From the NCBI RefSeq assembly GCF_036227485.1, contig NZ_CP109479.1, forward strand, positions 9,052,001 to 9,116,000: 64,000 nt of DNA. The letters are read 5' to 3'. Position 1 is the stretch's first letter. Every line of letters starts with the position of its first letter. The position numbers and the translations under genes were made by a program. The DNA comes from Streptomyces sp. NBC_01451. GTDB lineage: Bacteria > Actinomycetota > Actinomycetes > Streptomycetales > Streptomycetaceae. This document shows positions 16,811-25,847 of this stretch, one piece after another. A model generated the notes under the pieces. It searched no databases, was not told the DNA's origin, and worked only from the letters and a program-made list of their open reading frames with translations.

Positions 16811-18241
16811 TCAGACCACGAGCCACTGCTGGTTCGTGCCGGTGTTGCAGCTCGACTGGTTCAGGGCCGCCCCGTTGGTGGTCGACCCTCCGGTGACCTG
16901 GAGGCACAGCCCGCTGTTGACGTTGGTGAAGGTGACATAGGCGCCGATCACCGACGTCCTGCGCCAGAGCTGGTGCGTGCCCCCGTCACAGGTCCACTGG
17001 TCGGCCGTCGCACCGTCGGTCTTGGAACCGCCGGGGATTTCGAGGCACTTGCCGCTGTTGACGTTGACCAGGCGGTAGTCCGAACCGGAGGGAGTCAGTG
17101 CCCACTGCTGGTTGGATCCGCCGTTGCAGTTGCCGGAGTTGACGGCCGCCCCGTCGGCGGTGCTCGCGAACCAGACGTCCGCGCACTTGGCGCTGTTGCG
17201 GTTCAGGAGGCGGTTGCTGGTGGAGCCCAGCGGGGCGGCGAGGACGGGCCAGCCACCGGCGAAGGTGACCTGGCGGATGTCGAGGGACTCCTGGCCGTTG
17301 TTGTCGCCGTTGTAGTAGTGGTAGGCGAGGAACTTCGACGTGCCGTCGTCGAAGGCGTCCGCGCCCCCGGCCGCCACCTTGGGATAGGCGCCCGCGAGCA
17401 CCGGTGTCCCACCGCCGGACGCCATGTTCGTGCCGCTCTGGTCGAGATAGGGGCCCGTGATGCTCGTGGACCGTCCGACCACCGTGTAGTAGGTGCTGTT
17501 GGTCCCGCTGCAGCACAGCCCCTTCGAACCGAAGAGGTAGTAGTAGCCGCCGTTGAGGATGATCGTCGGGTTCTCGATGTCGACGGCGATGTGCCAGAGG
17601 TTGTTGTCGCTCGTGGACAGCTTGCCTGTCGACTCGTCCAGGACGTGCATGTAGGTGCCGGAGCCGGTCCAGGAGCCCCAGGAGACGTACAGCCGGCCGT
17701 CCGGTCCCCAGTCGACGTTGGGGTCGATGGGGTAGTTGACGTCGGTGACCAGGCCCTGGTCGGTCCAGGGCCCCTCGATGCTGGTGGCCGTGGCGAGACC
17801 CATCACGGCGTACGAGGTGCCCCAGCGCGAACCGGCGTAGTACAGGTGGTACTTGCCGTTGAAGAACTTGATGTCGGGGGCCCAGATGTTCGGCGGCGTC
17901 GCACCCAGCTTGGCGGTGATCCAGGACGGCGTCGACTCCCAGACGTTGCCTATCTTGGTCCAGCCGGTCGCCGCCGTGGCATCGCATGTCCTGCGCTCGG
18001 TTATGGACCCGCTGGGGTTGAGCGTGTCGTTCTCGAACCCGGTGGAGAAGCCGTAGTAACAGCTGCCGACCTTGATGACGGACGGGTCGTGCATACGGAT
18101 GTCACCGCTGAGCGCCTGCGCCCGGCCGGTCGCGACCAGACCGAGGACGGCCAGGGTGGCGGCCAGCAGAGCGGCGAGGACGGGACGGCGCCGTCGTCTG
18201 TGCATCCGCAGGAGGAGGCTTTCGGCATGGGGGCTGTTCAC
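16811..18241 (-). CDS. Secreted GH43 arabinanase-like glycosidase with ricin B lectin domain
   Basis: A 476-residue secreted enzyme. After a basic start and hydrophobic signal peptide (VLAALLAATLAVLGLVATG) comes a five-bladed GH43 propeller with the expected acidic residues: Asp in MHDPSV near residue 51, Asp in DPNVDWG near 180 and Glu in DIENPTI near 222. This arrangement suits arabinan endo-1,5-alpha-L-arabinosidases. The C-terminal 130 residues are a ricin-type beta-trefoil with three QxW-like repeats (NQQWAL, HQLWRR, NQQWLV), likely a carbohydrate anchor. The GTG at 18241 has AGGGAG upstream. It is last in the importer operon, so it probably supplies that transporter from plant arabinan or rhamnogalacturonan. 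Confidence 0.88.
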   Translation of the reverse strand: MNSPHAESLLLRMHRRRRRPVLAALLAATLAVLGLVATGRAQALSGDIRMHDPSVIKVGSCYYGFSTGFENDTLNPSGSITERRTCDATAATGWTKIGNVWESTPSWITAKLGATPPNIWAPDIKFFNGKYHLYYAGSRWGTSYAVMGLATATSIEGPWTDQGLVTDVNYPIDPNVDWGPDGRLYVSWGSWTGSGTYMHVLDESTGKLSTSDNNLWHIAVDIENPTIILNGGYYYLFGSKGLCCSGTNSTYYTVVGRSTSITGPYLDQSGTNMASGGGTPVLAGAYPKVAAGGADAFDDGTSKFLAYHYYNGDNNGQESLDIRQVTFAGGWPVLAAPLGSTSNRLLNRNSAKCADVWFASTADGAAVNSGNCNGGSNQQWALTPSGSDYRLVNVNSGKCLEIPGGSKTDGATADQWTCDGGTHQLWRRTSVIGAYVTFTNVNSGLCLQVTGGSTTNGAALNQSSCNTGTNQQWLVV

Positions 18242-18296
18242 ACGAAACTCCCTTGTATCGGTGAGGTGTTGGTGCCGGTGCCGGTACGGGCGGGAC

Positions 18297-19124
18297 TCAG
18301 CCCTTGACGGCCCCCGCGGTCATCCCCGCGACGATCTGCCGGTTGAAGAACAGGAACATGATCAGCGGCGGGATCGTGATGAGCAGGATGTCCATGAAGA
18401 GCAGGTTGTAGCTGGTGCTGTACTGGCTCTGGAAGTTGAACAGGGTCAGCTGGACGGTGGCGTTCTGCTCGCCCGGCAGGAAGTACAGCGGGTTGGTGAA
18501 GTCGTTGAAGACGGCCACCGACTGGACGACGATCACGGTCACGACGACCGAGCGGAGCATCGGGAGGATGACCCGGAAGAAGAGCCGCAGCGGGGACGCG
18601 CCGTCGATGATCGCGGCCTCGTCGAGTTCGCGCGGGATGGTGGCGATGAAGGCGCGGAACAGCAGGATGGAGAAGGAGAGCCCGAAGGCGATCTCCACGA
18701 GGATCAGCCCGGGGAGCGTGCCGAACAGCCCGGCCTTCTGGAGGACCCAGATCGTGGGCACGACCGCCGGCGGGATGATCAGCCCGGACAGGACCAGGAA
18801 GTTGATCATCCCCGTCCACCGGGTGACGCGGCGCTGGAGCACGAAGGCGACCATCGCGCCGAGGACGACCATCGCCGTCACACTGGCGACGGTCAGGATC
18901 ACGCTGTTCACGAACGCGATGACGAGGATGTAGTCCCGCGCCTGCACGACCTCGACGAGGTTGTCGACCAGTTGGAAGTGGCGTGGCCAGGAGAAGTCGA
19001 GCTGGGAGGCCTGCTGCGGATCCTTGACGGCCGTGAGCACGATGAACGCGAACGGGACGACGAAGACGACGATGCTGACGGTGACCGACAGGGCGCCCAG
19101 CCAGGTGCGGGTGGAGTTCCTCAT
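18297..19124 (-). CDS. Carbohydrate ABC transporter permease (MalG type)
   Basis: A 275-residue inner-membrane permease with six predicted helices and the cytoplasmic EAA loop ELDEAAIIDGASPLRLFF for contact with the ATPase. The ATG at 19124 overlaps the stop of the other permease (ATGA), so the two form a coupled pair. No ATPase is encoded nearby; Streptomyces sugar importers commonly use one shared MsiK-type ATPase. Substrate unknown, but the surrounding GH43 and GH78 genes suggest arabino- or rhamno-oligosaccharides. Confidence 0.92.
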   Translation of the reverse strand: MRNSTRTWLGALSVTVSIVVFVVPFAFIVLTAVKDPQQASQLDFSWPRHFQLVDNLVEVVQARDYILVIAFVNSVILTVASVTAMVVLGAMVAFVLQRRVTRWTGMINFLVLSGLIIPPAVVPTIWVLQKAGLFGTLPGLILVEIAFGLSFSILLFRAFIATIPRELDEAAIIDGASPLRLFFRVILPMLRSVVVTVIVVQSVAVFNDFTNPLYFLPGEQNATVQLTLFNFQSQYSTSYNLLFMDILLITIPPLIMFLFFNRQIVAGMTAGAVKG

Positions 19125-20053
19125 CGCTGCACCTCCTTGCGGGCCAGGAAGCGGGACAGCGGGACGACGACCGCCGTCACGACCAGGAAGAGGATGACGT
19201 TCCCGGCGGTCGACAGGCCGTAGAAGCCCGCCTGGTACTGCTTGTAGATGACGGAGGCGACCACGTCGGAGCTGAAGCCCGGTCCGCCGCGTGTCATCGC
19301 CCAGATGAGGTCGAAGGAGCGCAGGCCGCCGATGAGCGACAGGATGATGACGGTGGAGGTCGCGGGCCGGCTCAGCGGCAGGACGACGTTGCGCAGCAGC
19401 TGCCAGGAGTTCGCGCCGTCGAGTTTCGCCGCCTCGTAGTAGTCCTGTGGGATGGACACGATGCCGGCGATGTAGATGACGGTCGCCAGGCCCACGCCCT
19501 TCCAGACGTCTACGAGGGCCACCGAGAACAGTGCGAGCGACGGCTCGGTCAGCCATCCCGGACCGTCGATGCCGATCGCGGCGAGGGCCTTGTTGATCGC
19601 GCCGGTGGAGGGGTCCATGAAGGCGGTGAAGGTGATGCCGACGCCCACGGTGCTGACCAGCACGGGGAAGAACACGGCCGAGCGCAGATAGCCCCGGGCG
19701 CGGATCTGGCTGGTCAGCAGGATCCCGAGGAAGAGGCCGAGGACGACCTTGAGGCCCGAGGTGACGACCGCGTAGAGGAACGTGTTGACGAAGCCCTTGA
19801 CGAGGGCGGGCTCCTGGAAGAACTCGGTGTAGTTGTCCAGGCCGATGAAGGTCGACTTGAAGATCGTCCACCGGGTCAGGCTGAAGTAGAACGACGCGAG
19901 GGTGGGGACCAGGAACAGCGCCCCGTAGACGGCCGCGGCGGGCAGGTAGAACCAGGTGGGATAGGAACTGTGCGTTCCCGGGGACCGGCGCGCCCGGACC
20001 GGCGTCGGTGTCCGCCCGGTCGTCTTCGGCGGGGTCGGTGCAACTGTGGTCAT
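19121..20053 (-). CDS. Carbohydrate ABC transporter permease (MalF type)
   Basis: A 310-residue inner-membrane permease, the first of the coupled pair. After a Thr/Pro-rich cytoplasmic leader come six helices, starting with TWFYLPAAAVYGALFLVP, and the EAA loop YYEAAKLDGANSWQLLRNV. The ATG at 20053 follows GAGAGG and removes an implausible Arg/Ser-rich extension. The binding-protein gene ends 67 bases upstream, giving the order binding protein, MalF-like, MalG-like, GH43. Confidence 0.92.
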   Translation of the reverse strand: MTTVAPTPPKTTGRTPTPVRARRSPGTHSSYPTWFYLPAAAVYGALFLVPTLASFYFSLTRWTIFKSTFIGLDNYTEFFQEPALVKGFVNTFLYAVVTSGLKVVLGLFLGILLTSQIRARGYLRSAVFFPVLVSTVGVGITFTAFMDPSTGAINKALAAIGIDGPGWLTEPSLALFSVALVDVWKGVGLATVIYIAGIVSIPQDYYEAAKLDGANSWQLLRNVVLPLSRPATSTVIILSLIGGLRSFDLIWAMTRGGPGFSSDVVASVIYKQYQAGFYGLSTAGNVILFLVVTAVVVPLSRFLARKEVQR

Positions 20054-20120
20054 CGATCGACCTCTCTCGGGTGCCTCCCCGCACCGCTCGACGAGGGCGG
20101 GGAGGCACTGACGTGCGTTC

Positions 20121-21446
20121 CTACCAGCCCGACAGGCCGAGCTGCTGTGCCTGCTTCTTCGTGTCCTTGTCGTACTGGGTCGCACCCGTCTTCGCGTCGG
20201 TGATGCCGGAGCCGACCTGCACGCTGATCTGGTCGAGGCTCGGTCCCTTCACCGGGGACAGGAACTCCAGCGCCGGGCTCTGGGCGCCGTTGGTGAAGTA
20301 CGCGGCGACGTCCTTGGTGATCGTCGGCACGTCCGTCGGCAGGGTGCAGCCCTTGACCAGGTACGGCCCGGTCGGTGTCGACGCCTTGGCCTGGGCCGTG
20401 CAGCCGGCCGGGCTCGCGGCGAACGCGAGGAGCTTCTTCACCGCGGCGAGCTTGTCGCCCGTGGTGGTCTTCGGGACGTACAGGGCGTTCGGGAACCACG
20501 CCGTCAGGCCGTTGGTGGCGGCGTCGTCACCCGGCAGCGCGAAGAAGCCGATGTCGTTGAGCTGCTCCGGGTTGCTCGTCTTGATCCCGCTGATGACAGT
20601 GGAGAGCATCGGGTACTGGGCGCCCTTGCCGGTGGCCAGCATCTGGAGGCCCTTGACGAGGGTGGCCGACGCGTAGTCGGAGTTCTGCAGTTTCAGGTCG
20701 TGGATCTGCTGCAGGTGCTGGAAGCCCTTCACCGCGTTCGGGTCGGAGGCGTACTTCGCCTTGTTCTCCGTGTAGTCCTTGACGAAGCCCGGTTCCGCCG
20801 CCGCCACGTTGTGGAAGTCGCCCAGGACGAGAAGCTGGGAGGTCCAGGTGTCCTGGTAGGTCTGGATGACCGGAGCGATGCCGGCGTCCTTGATCTTCTC
20901 GCTGTTGGCGATGAAGTCGGCCCAGGTCTTGGGCACCGTCAGGCCGAGCCTGTCGTAGACCTTCTTGTTGTAGAGGACACCGCCGCCGAGAGCCGAGCCC
21001 AACGGGACGCCGTAGGTCTGGCCGCCGACCGTGACCTGCGGGACGAAGGACTCGTCGAGATTCTTGACGTACGGGTCCTGGGTGATGGGTGTGAGCGTCT
21101 TCGTCGGGTCGATCTGCTGGAACAGGGAACCCACGTTGTAGACGAACAGGTCGTCCATGCTGTCCGTCTGCAGCCGCGTCTTGATGAGGTTGTCGCCCTC
21201 TGTCCCGCCGGGACGTGTTTCCACGCTCACCTTGATCTTCGGGTTCTTCGCCTCGAAGGCCTTGGCCAGTTGCTGCGCGGACTGGAGGTTGTCGGGCGCG
21301 TTGTCGACGAGAAGCTTGATCGACGTCGCGGCCCCGTCCTCGTCGGCCGAGCCGAGAGAGCCGGCGCTGCAGGCGCTGAGCACCAGCGGCAGAACGGCGG
21401 CCGCGGCCACCACGGCCCTTCTCTTGGCGAGAGTGCTTGACCTCAT
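20121..21446 (-). CDS. Sugar ABC transporter substrate-binding lipoprotein
   Basis: A 441-residue family 1 binding protein. The N-terminus is a lipoprotein signal with the lipobox LVLSACSAG, so it is tethered to the outer face of the membrane and delivers sugar to the two permeases encoded downstream. Typical segments include SIKLLVDNAPDN near the N-terminus and YGVPLGSALGGGVLYNKKVY. The ATG at 21446 has GAAGGA nine bases upstream. A palindrome at 21472-21483 overlaps the promoter region, and the LacI gene 21761 diverges, which implies sugar-inducible expression. Confidence 0.92.
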   Translation of the reverse strand: MRSSTLAKRRAVVAAAAVLPLVLSACSAGSLGSADEDGAATSIKLLVDNAPDNLQSAQQLAKAFEAKNPKIKVSVETRPGGTEGDNLIKTRLQTDSMDDLFVYNVGSLFQQIDPTKTLTPITQDPYVKNLDESFVPQVTVGGQTYGVPLGSALGGGVLYNKKVYDRLGLTVPKTWADFIANSEKIKDAGIAPVIQTYQDTWTSQLLVLGDFHNVAAAEPGFVKDYTENKAKYASDPNAVKGFQHLQQIHDLKLQNSDYASATLVKGLQMLATGKGAQYPMLSTVISGIKTSNPEQLNDIGFFALPGDDAATNGLTAWFPNALYVPKTTTGDKLAAVKKLLAFAASPAGCTAQAKASTPTGPYLVKGCTLPTDVPTITKDVAAYFTNGAQSPALEFLSPVKGPSLDQISVQVGSGITDAKTGATQYDKDTKKQAQQLGLSGW

Positions 21447-21471
21447 GGATGTTCCTTCGTTCGAGCGTCGA

Positions 21472-21483
21472 TGAATCGTTTCA
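21472..21483. promoter_or_regulatory. LacI-type operator before the sugar importer operon
   Basis: The palindrome TGAATCGTTTCA (arms TGAA/TTCA, central CG) lies 26 bases upstream of the importer's binding-protein start and faces the divergent LacI gene. It shares the half-site TCGTTTCA with the site at 22866-22879 before the rhamnosidase. Confidence 0.65.
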
Positions 21484-21760
21484 GTGTGGATTTGGCCAGG
21501 CAGGTGGCGGGGAGCGGTGGGGCTCGCTGCCGGATCGGCTTGTGTTCCGTCGCGGCCGTTCATCGGGTCCCGGGCGCGGGGCGATGCGATGTGGCTGTCG
21601 GCTGGGCCTGCCGCGCCGGGCCTTTCGTGTAACGTGCCACAAAGGGAATGCCCCACAGATTGAAGCGAACCTGCCGGAGCCGTCAAGCCATCTGCGAGTA
21701 ACGTTCCGGAAACGCCGATGTGGGTCGGAGCGGCACAGGGCAACGGAGGTGGGGACCCCC

Positions 21761-22801
21761 ATGAGAACAACGGGCGGCGCGAAGAGAGTGACGATCGCCG
21801 ACGTCGCGCGCAGCGCGGGCGTGTCGACCTCGGCCGTGTCGAAGGTGCTGACCAACGCCTACGGGGTGAGCCCCGCGATGCGCGAGCGGGTGCGGGCCGC
21901 GATGGCCGAGCTGGGCTATCGTCCGCATGCCGCCGCCCGCGGCATGCGGGGCCGTACCTACACCATCGGCGTGCTGCTCGCGAGCATCCGGAACGCCTTC
22001 TACGCGGACCTTCTGGAGGGGGTGGACGCGCAGCTGCGGAACAGTGAGTACGCGGTGTTCATGGGCTCCAGCGGCTCCGCCGAGATGGACGACCAGACGA
22101 AGCTCATCCACGCCATGGTGGACCGGCAGATGGACGGCCTGATCCTGATCGCCCCCGCCGTTCCCCGGACGGAGGTGGTGCGCATCGCCGCCGACGTGCC
22201 GACGGTGGTGCTCGGCCACCACGACCCGTCACCGGCGTACGACTGCGTGGTCAACCAGGACGGGCTGGGCGTCGATCTCGTGGTGGACCATCTGGTCGGA
22301 CTGGGGCACCGGGACATCGCCCACCTCTCGCACCCGACGGTGCGCGGGACCCAGTGGCAGCAGCGGCCGGAACACCACGTCCGGGCCGCCTACGGCGAGG
22401 CGATGGCCCGGCACGGCCTCGCCGACCTGGCCCGGGTCGTGAACTCGGGGTATTCGGACGCGGGCGGTTACCGGGGTGCCATGGAACTGCTCACCTCCAC
22501 GCGCCCGCCCACCGCGATCTTCGCCGGCGCGGACGTCGCCGCGACCGGCGTCTTCCGGGCCGCCGCCGAACTCGGCCTGCGCATTCCCGCGGATCTCTCG
22601 CTCGCCGGATACAACAACACCTCGGTGGCCGCCCTCGCTCCGGTGGACCTGACCAGCGTGGACCAGGCGGGCGTCATGATGGGCGAGACGGCCGCCCGGC
22701 TCCTCGTGGAGCGGATCGAGAACCGTCGTGACCGCGCCGTCGTCATGGCCTCGACCCCGCACCTCGTGGTGCGCGGCAGCACGGCTCCTCCGCGCCACTG
22801 A
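21761..22801 (+). CDS. LacI-family transcriptional regulator
   Basis: A 346-residue LacI/GalR repressor. The helix-turn-helix VTIADVARSAGVSTSAVSKV is at residues 10-30, with the hinge GYRPHAAARGMRG and effector segments TYTIGVLLASIRNAFYADLL, FAGADVAATGVF and SLAGYNNTSVAALAPVD. The ATG at 21761 is set by GGAGGTGGGG upstream; longer frames would run through the regulatory region. It sits between the importer operon and the rhamnosidase gene, each preceded by a palindrome sharing the TCGTTTCA half-site, so it probably controls both. Confidence 0.92.
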   Translation: MRTTGGAKRVTIADVARSAGVSTSAVSKVLTNAYGVSPAMRERVRAAMAELGYRPHAAARGMRGRTYTIGVLLASIRNAFYADLLEGVDAQLRNSEYAVFMGSSGSAEMDDQTKLIHAMVDRQMDGLILIAPAVPRTEVVRIAADVPTVVLGHHDPSPAYDCVVNQDGLGVDLVVDHLVGLGHRDIAHLSHPTVRGTQWQQRPEHHVRAAYGEAMARHGLADLARVVNSGYSDAGGYRGAMELLTSTRPPTAIFAGADVAATGVFRAAAELGLRIPADLSLAGYNNTSVAALAPVDLTSVDQAGVMMGETAARLLVERIENRRDRAVVMASTPHLVVRGSTAPPRH

Positions 22802-22865
22802 GCAGAGCGAACGCCCGGATTTCTTCCCCGTCCCCTCTTGACGCCCTGACCTCCCCGGCTCATGG

Positions 22866-22895
22866 TTGAGTCGTTTCAAACGTGGAACGTTCCAC
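22866..22895. promoter_or_regulatory. Tandem LacI-type operators before the rhamnosidase gene
   Basis: Two palindromes lie side by side: TTGAGTCGTTTCAA (22866-22879, arms TTGA/TCAA around CG) and a perfect 14-base palindrome GTGGAACGTTCCAC (22882-22895). They end 20 bases before the GH78 start at 22916. Tandem sites suggest cooperative repression, or binding by two paralogous LacI proteins. Confidence 0.7.
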
Positions 22896-22915
22896 ACTTG
22901 AGGGAGGGGACAGGC

Positions 22916-25717
22916 ATGATCCTGGAGCATCCGGAGCCCAGCACCACCGTTGCAGCGATCCGGTTCGAGCACCGGGACGATCCGTTCGGTGTGGGTGCCT
23001 CGGCGCCACGCCTCTCCTGGCAGGTGCGCACCGACGATCCCAGATGGCGGCAGACGGCGTACGAGGTGGAGTTGGACGCCGCCACCGTCGTACGGGTCGA
23101 GTCGGCCGAGCAGATCCTGGTGCCCTGGCCGTTCGAGCCGTTGCCCTCCCGCACCCGGGCCACCGTCCGGATCCGGGTGGCCTCCGGGGGAGAGCCGACC
23201 GAGTGGAGCGCGCCCGCCACCGTCGAGACGGGACTGCTGCGCCCCGACGACTGGAGCGCCCGGTTCATCACCCCCCGCGACCACGGCGGCATGGACGCGC
23301 CCGCCCCCGAACTCGTCCGGACGGTCGTCCTGCGCCCGGGGTTGGTGAGTGCGCGGCTGTACGCCACCGCCCACGGCGTCTACACGGCCTCCCTCAACGG
23401 CGCCCGGATCGGTGACGAGGTCCTGGCACCCGGCTGGACCAGCTACCGTCACCGGCTGCGCTACCAGACCCACGACGTCACCGCACTGCTGGCGGAGGGC
23501 GAGAACACCCTCTCCGTCGTGCTCGGCAACGGCTGGTATCGGGGCCACCTCGGCTGGTGGGGCGCCCGCGCCCTGTACGGCGACCGGCTCGCCCTCCTCG
23601 CCCAGCTGGAAGTGCGGTACGCCGACGGCTCGGTGGACACGTTCGGCACCGACGAGGAGTGGCGGGCCCGGGACACCGGAGTGGTCGCCGACGACCTCTA
23701 CCAGGGCCAGCGCACCGATCTGCGGATCACGCCCGGCGAAGCGACCGGCCCGGTGGAGGTGCTGCCCGACGAGGACGCGGACCTGGCGCGACTCGTCGCC
23801 CCGGAGGGTCCTCCCGTACGGATCACCGAGAAGCTGCCGGCGCTGAAGGTCTGGCAGTCGCCCTCCGGGCGTACGCTCGCCGACTTCGGGCAGAACGTCG
23901 TCGGCTGGGTCCGGCTTCGGGTACGCGGCGCCACGGACGGCCGGGAGGTCACCGTCCGGCACGCCGAGATCCTGGAGGACGGGGAACTGTGCACCCGGCC
24001 CCTGCGCACGGCCGACGCCGTCGACACCTACCTGCTGGCCGATGCCGCCGAGACCGTCCTCGAACCCTCGCTCACCTTCCACGGGTTCCGCTACGCCGAG
24101 ATCAGCGGCGTACCGGACCTGACGGCAGAGGACCTGCACGCCATGGTGGTGGGGACCGACCTGCGCCGCACCGGCTGGTTCGCCTGTTCCGACCCGGATC
24201 TCGAACGGTTCCACGAGAACGTCGTCCGTGGCACCCGCGGCAACTTCCTCGACGTGCCCACGGACTGCCCGCAGCGCGACGAACGGCTCGGCTGGACCGG
24301 AGACATCCAGGTCTTCTCACCCACCGCCGCCTTCCTCTTCGACTCCGCGGGCTTCCTCTCCTCGTGGCTCGCCGACCTCGCCGCCGACCAGCACCCCGAC
24401 GGCGCGGTGCCCTGGGTGATCCCCGACGTCCTGGACATCGAGACGCCGACCGCTGCCGCCTGGGGCGACGCCGCCGCTGTGGTGCCCTGGGTGCTGCACG
24501 AGCGGTACGGCGACCTCGACGTCCTGCGGCGGCAGTTCGCCAGTGCGCGCGCCTGGGTCGACAAGACGGCCTCGCTGACCACCGACGGGGTGTGGGCGGG
24601 CGGTTTCCAGTTCGGTGACTGGCTCGACCCGGCCGCACCGCCGGACGACCCGTTCGCCGCCCGCACGCCCGCGGACGTCGTCGCCACCGCGTGCCTGGTC
24701 CGCTGCGCGGACGTCGTCGCCCGCACCGCGGAGGCACTGGGCCACGCCGAGGAGGCGGCACGGTACGCCGCGCTCGCCGCCCGGACCCGGGAGGCGTTCG
24801 CCCGCGCGTTCGTCACCCCGGCCGGCCGGATCGTGGGCGACTCACCGACCGCGTACGCCATGGCACTCCAGTGGGAGCTGCTGTCCCTCCCCGAGCAGCG
24901 CGGGACCGCCGGGCGCAGGCTCGCCGACCTGGTCCGCACGAGCGGCTTCCGGATCGCCACCGGATTCGTCGGCACCCCGCTGATGACCGACGCCCTCACC
25001 TCCGTCGGACGCTCCGACCTCGCCCATCGGCTGCTGTTGGAGAAGGGGTGCCCCTCCTGGCTGTATCCGGTGACGATGGGCGCCACCACCGTCTGGGAAC
25101 GCTGGGACAGCATGCTGCCCGACGGCAGCGTCAACCCCGGCCAGATGACGTCGTTCAACCACTACGCGCTCGGCGCGGTCGCCGACTGGATGCACCGCAC
25201 CGTCGCCGGACTCGCCCCCGCGGCCCCCGGATACCGGGAGTTCACCGTACGACCGCTGCCCGACCGGGCCCTCACCCATGCCTCCGCCCGGCACATCACG
25301 CCCTACGGAGAGGCCTCGGTGAGCTGGCGGCGCGACAACGGGCGCTTCCATCTGGAGGTGACCGTCCCTGTGGGGACCCGGGCCACCGTCCACCTGCCCG
25401 GCGAGGGCTGGCCGGCCTTGACCGCGACGCACGGCAAGCACTTCTGGACGACCGAGGATCCCTGCCCGCCGGCCTCGACCTCGGTGGCGACCGTACGGGA
25501 CCTCATGGACGACCCCGGTCTGTGGGAGCGCACGGTCGGCGTCCTGGTCCGGCACGGCCTGGGGACGGACACCGCCCGGCTGGCCCGGCGACTGGAGCCG
25601 TATCTGGACGTGCCGGCACGTGAGTTGCCCACGCTGGCCAACAAGGTCCTCTTCGAGGACGGGGGCGCCGGCGCCGCCGCCGACCTGGAGGCGCTGCTGG
25701 GCGGCGTACAGGGCTGA
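22916..25717 (+). CDS. Alpha-L-rhamnosidase, GH78, intracellular
   Basis: A 933-residue GH78 inverting alpha-L-rhamnosidase. It has N-terminal beta-domains (PRLSWQV, then NGARIGDEVLAPGWTSY, the rhamnosidase N-domain), the (alpha/alpha)6 catalytic barrel with DCPQRDERLGWTGD near residue 450 and the barrel end MGATTVWERWDSM with SFNHYALG, and a C-terminal beta-domain. A further 80-residue helical extension follows. No signal peptide is present, so it probably acts on imported rhamnosides. The ATG at 22916 is chosen because GAGGGAGGGG precedes it and an earlier start at 22862 would lie inside the operators. It is probably repressed by the LacI protein encoded upstream. Confidence 0.93.
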   Translation: MILEHPEPSTTVAAIRFEHRDDPFGVGASAPRLSWQVRTDDPRWRQTAYEVELDAATVVRVESAEQILVPWPFEPLPSRTRATVRIRVASGGEPTEWSAPATVETGLLRPDDWSARFITPRDHGGMDAPAPELVRTVVLRPGLVSARLYATAHGVYTASLNGARIGDEVLAPGWTSYRHRLRYQTHDVTALLAEGENTLSVVLGNGWYRGHLGWWGARALYGDRLALLAQLEVRYADGSVDTFGTDEEWRARDTGVVADDLYQGQRTDLRITPGEATGPVEVLPDEDADLARLVAPEGPPVRITEKLPALKVWQSPSGRTLADFGQNVVGWVRLRVRGATDGREVTVRHAEILEDGELCTRPLRTADAVDTYLLADAAETVLEPSLTFHGFRYAEISGVPDLTAEDLHAMVVGTDLRRTGWFACSDPDLERFHENVVRGTRGNFLDVPTDCPQRDERLGWTGDIQVFSPTAAFLFDSAGFLSSWLADLAADQHPDGAVPWVIPDVLDIETPTAAAWGDAAAVVPWVLHERYGDLDVLRRQFASARAWVDKTASLTTDGVWAGGFQFGDWLDPAAPPDDPFAARTPADVVATACLVRCADVVARTAEALGHAEEAARYAALAARTREAFARAFVTPAGRIVGDSPTAYAMALQWELLSLPEQRGTAGRRLADLVRTSGFRIATGFVGTPLMTDALTSVGRSDLAHRLLLEKGCPSWLYPVTMGATTVWERWDSMLPDGSVNPGQMTSFNHYALGAVADWMHRTVAGLAPAAPGYREFTVRPLPDRALTHASARHITPYGEASVSWRRDNGRFHLEVTVPVGTRATVHLPGEGWPALTATHGKHFWTTEDPCPPASTSVATVRDLMDDPGLWERTVGVLVRHGLGTDTARLARRLEPYLDVPARELPTLANKVLFEDGGAGAAADLEALLGGVQG

Positions 25718-25847
25718 CGTCCGCGACAACCACTGCCCTGCCTTACCCGTCCCACGCACGCCGGCTCGCCCTCCCCGTACGCGCGCTCGCGCGGCGGGGA
25801 CCTTCCCGAGCTTCCGAACCCGCACCCCTTCATGAAACGGACCCCCG

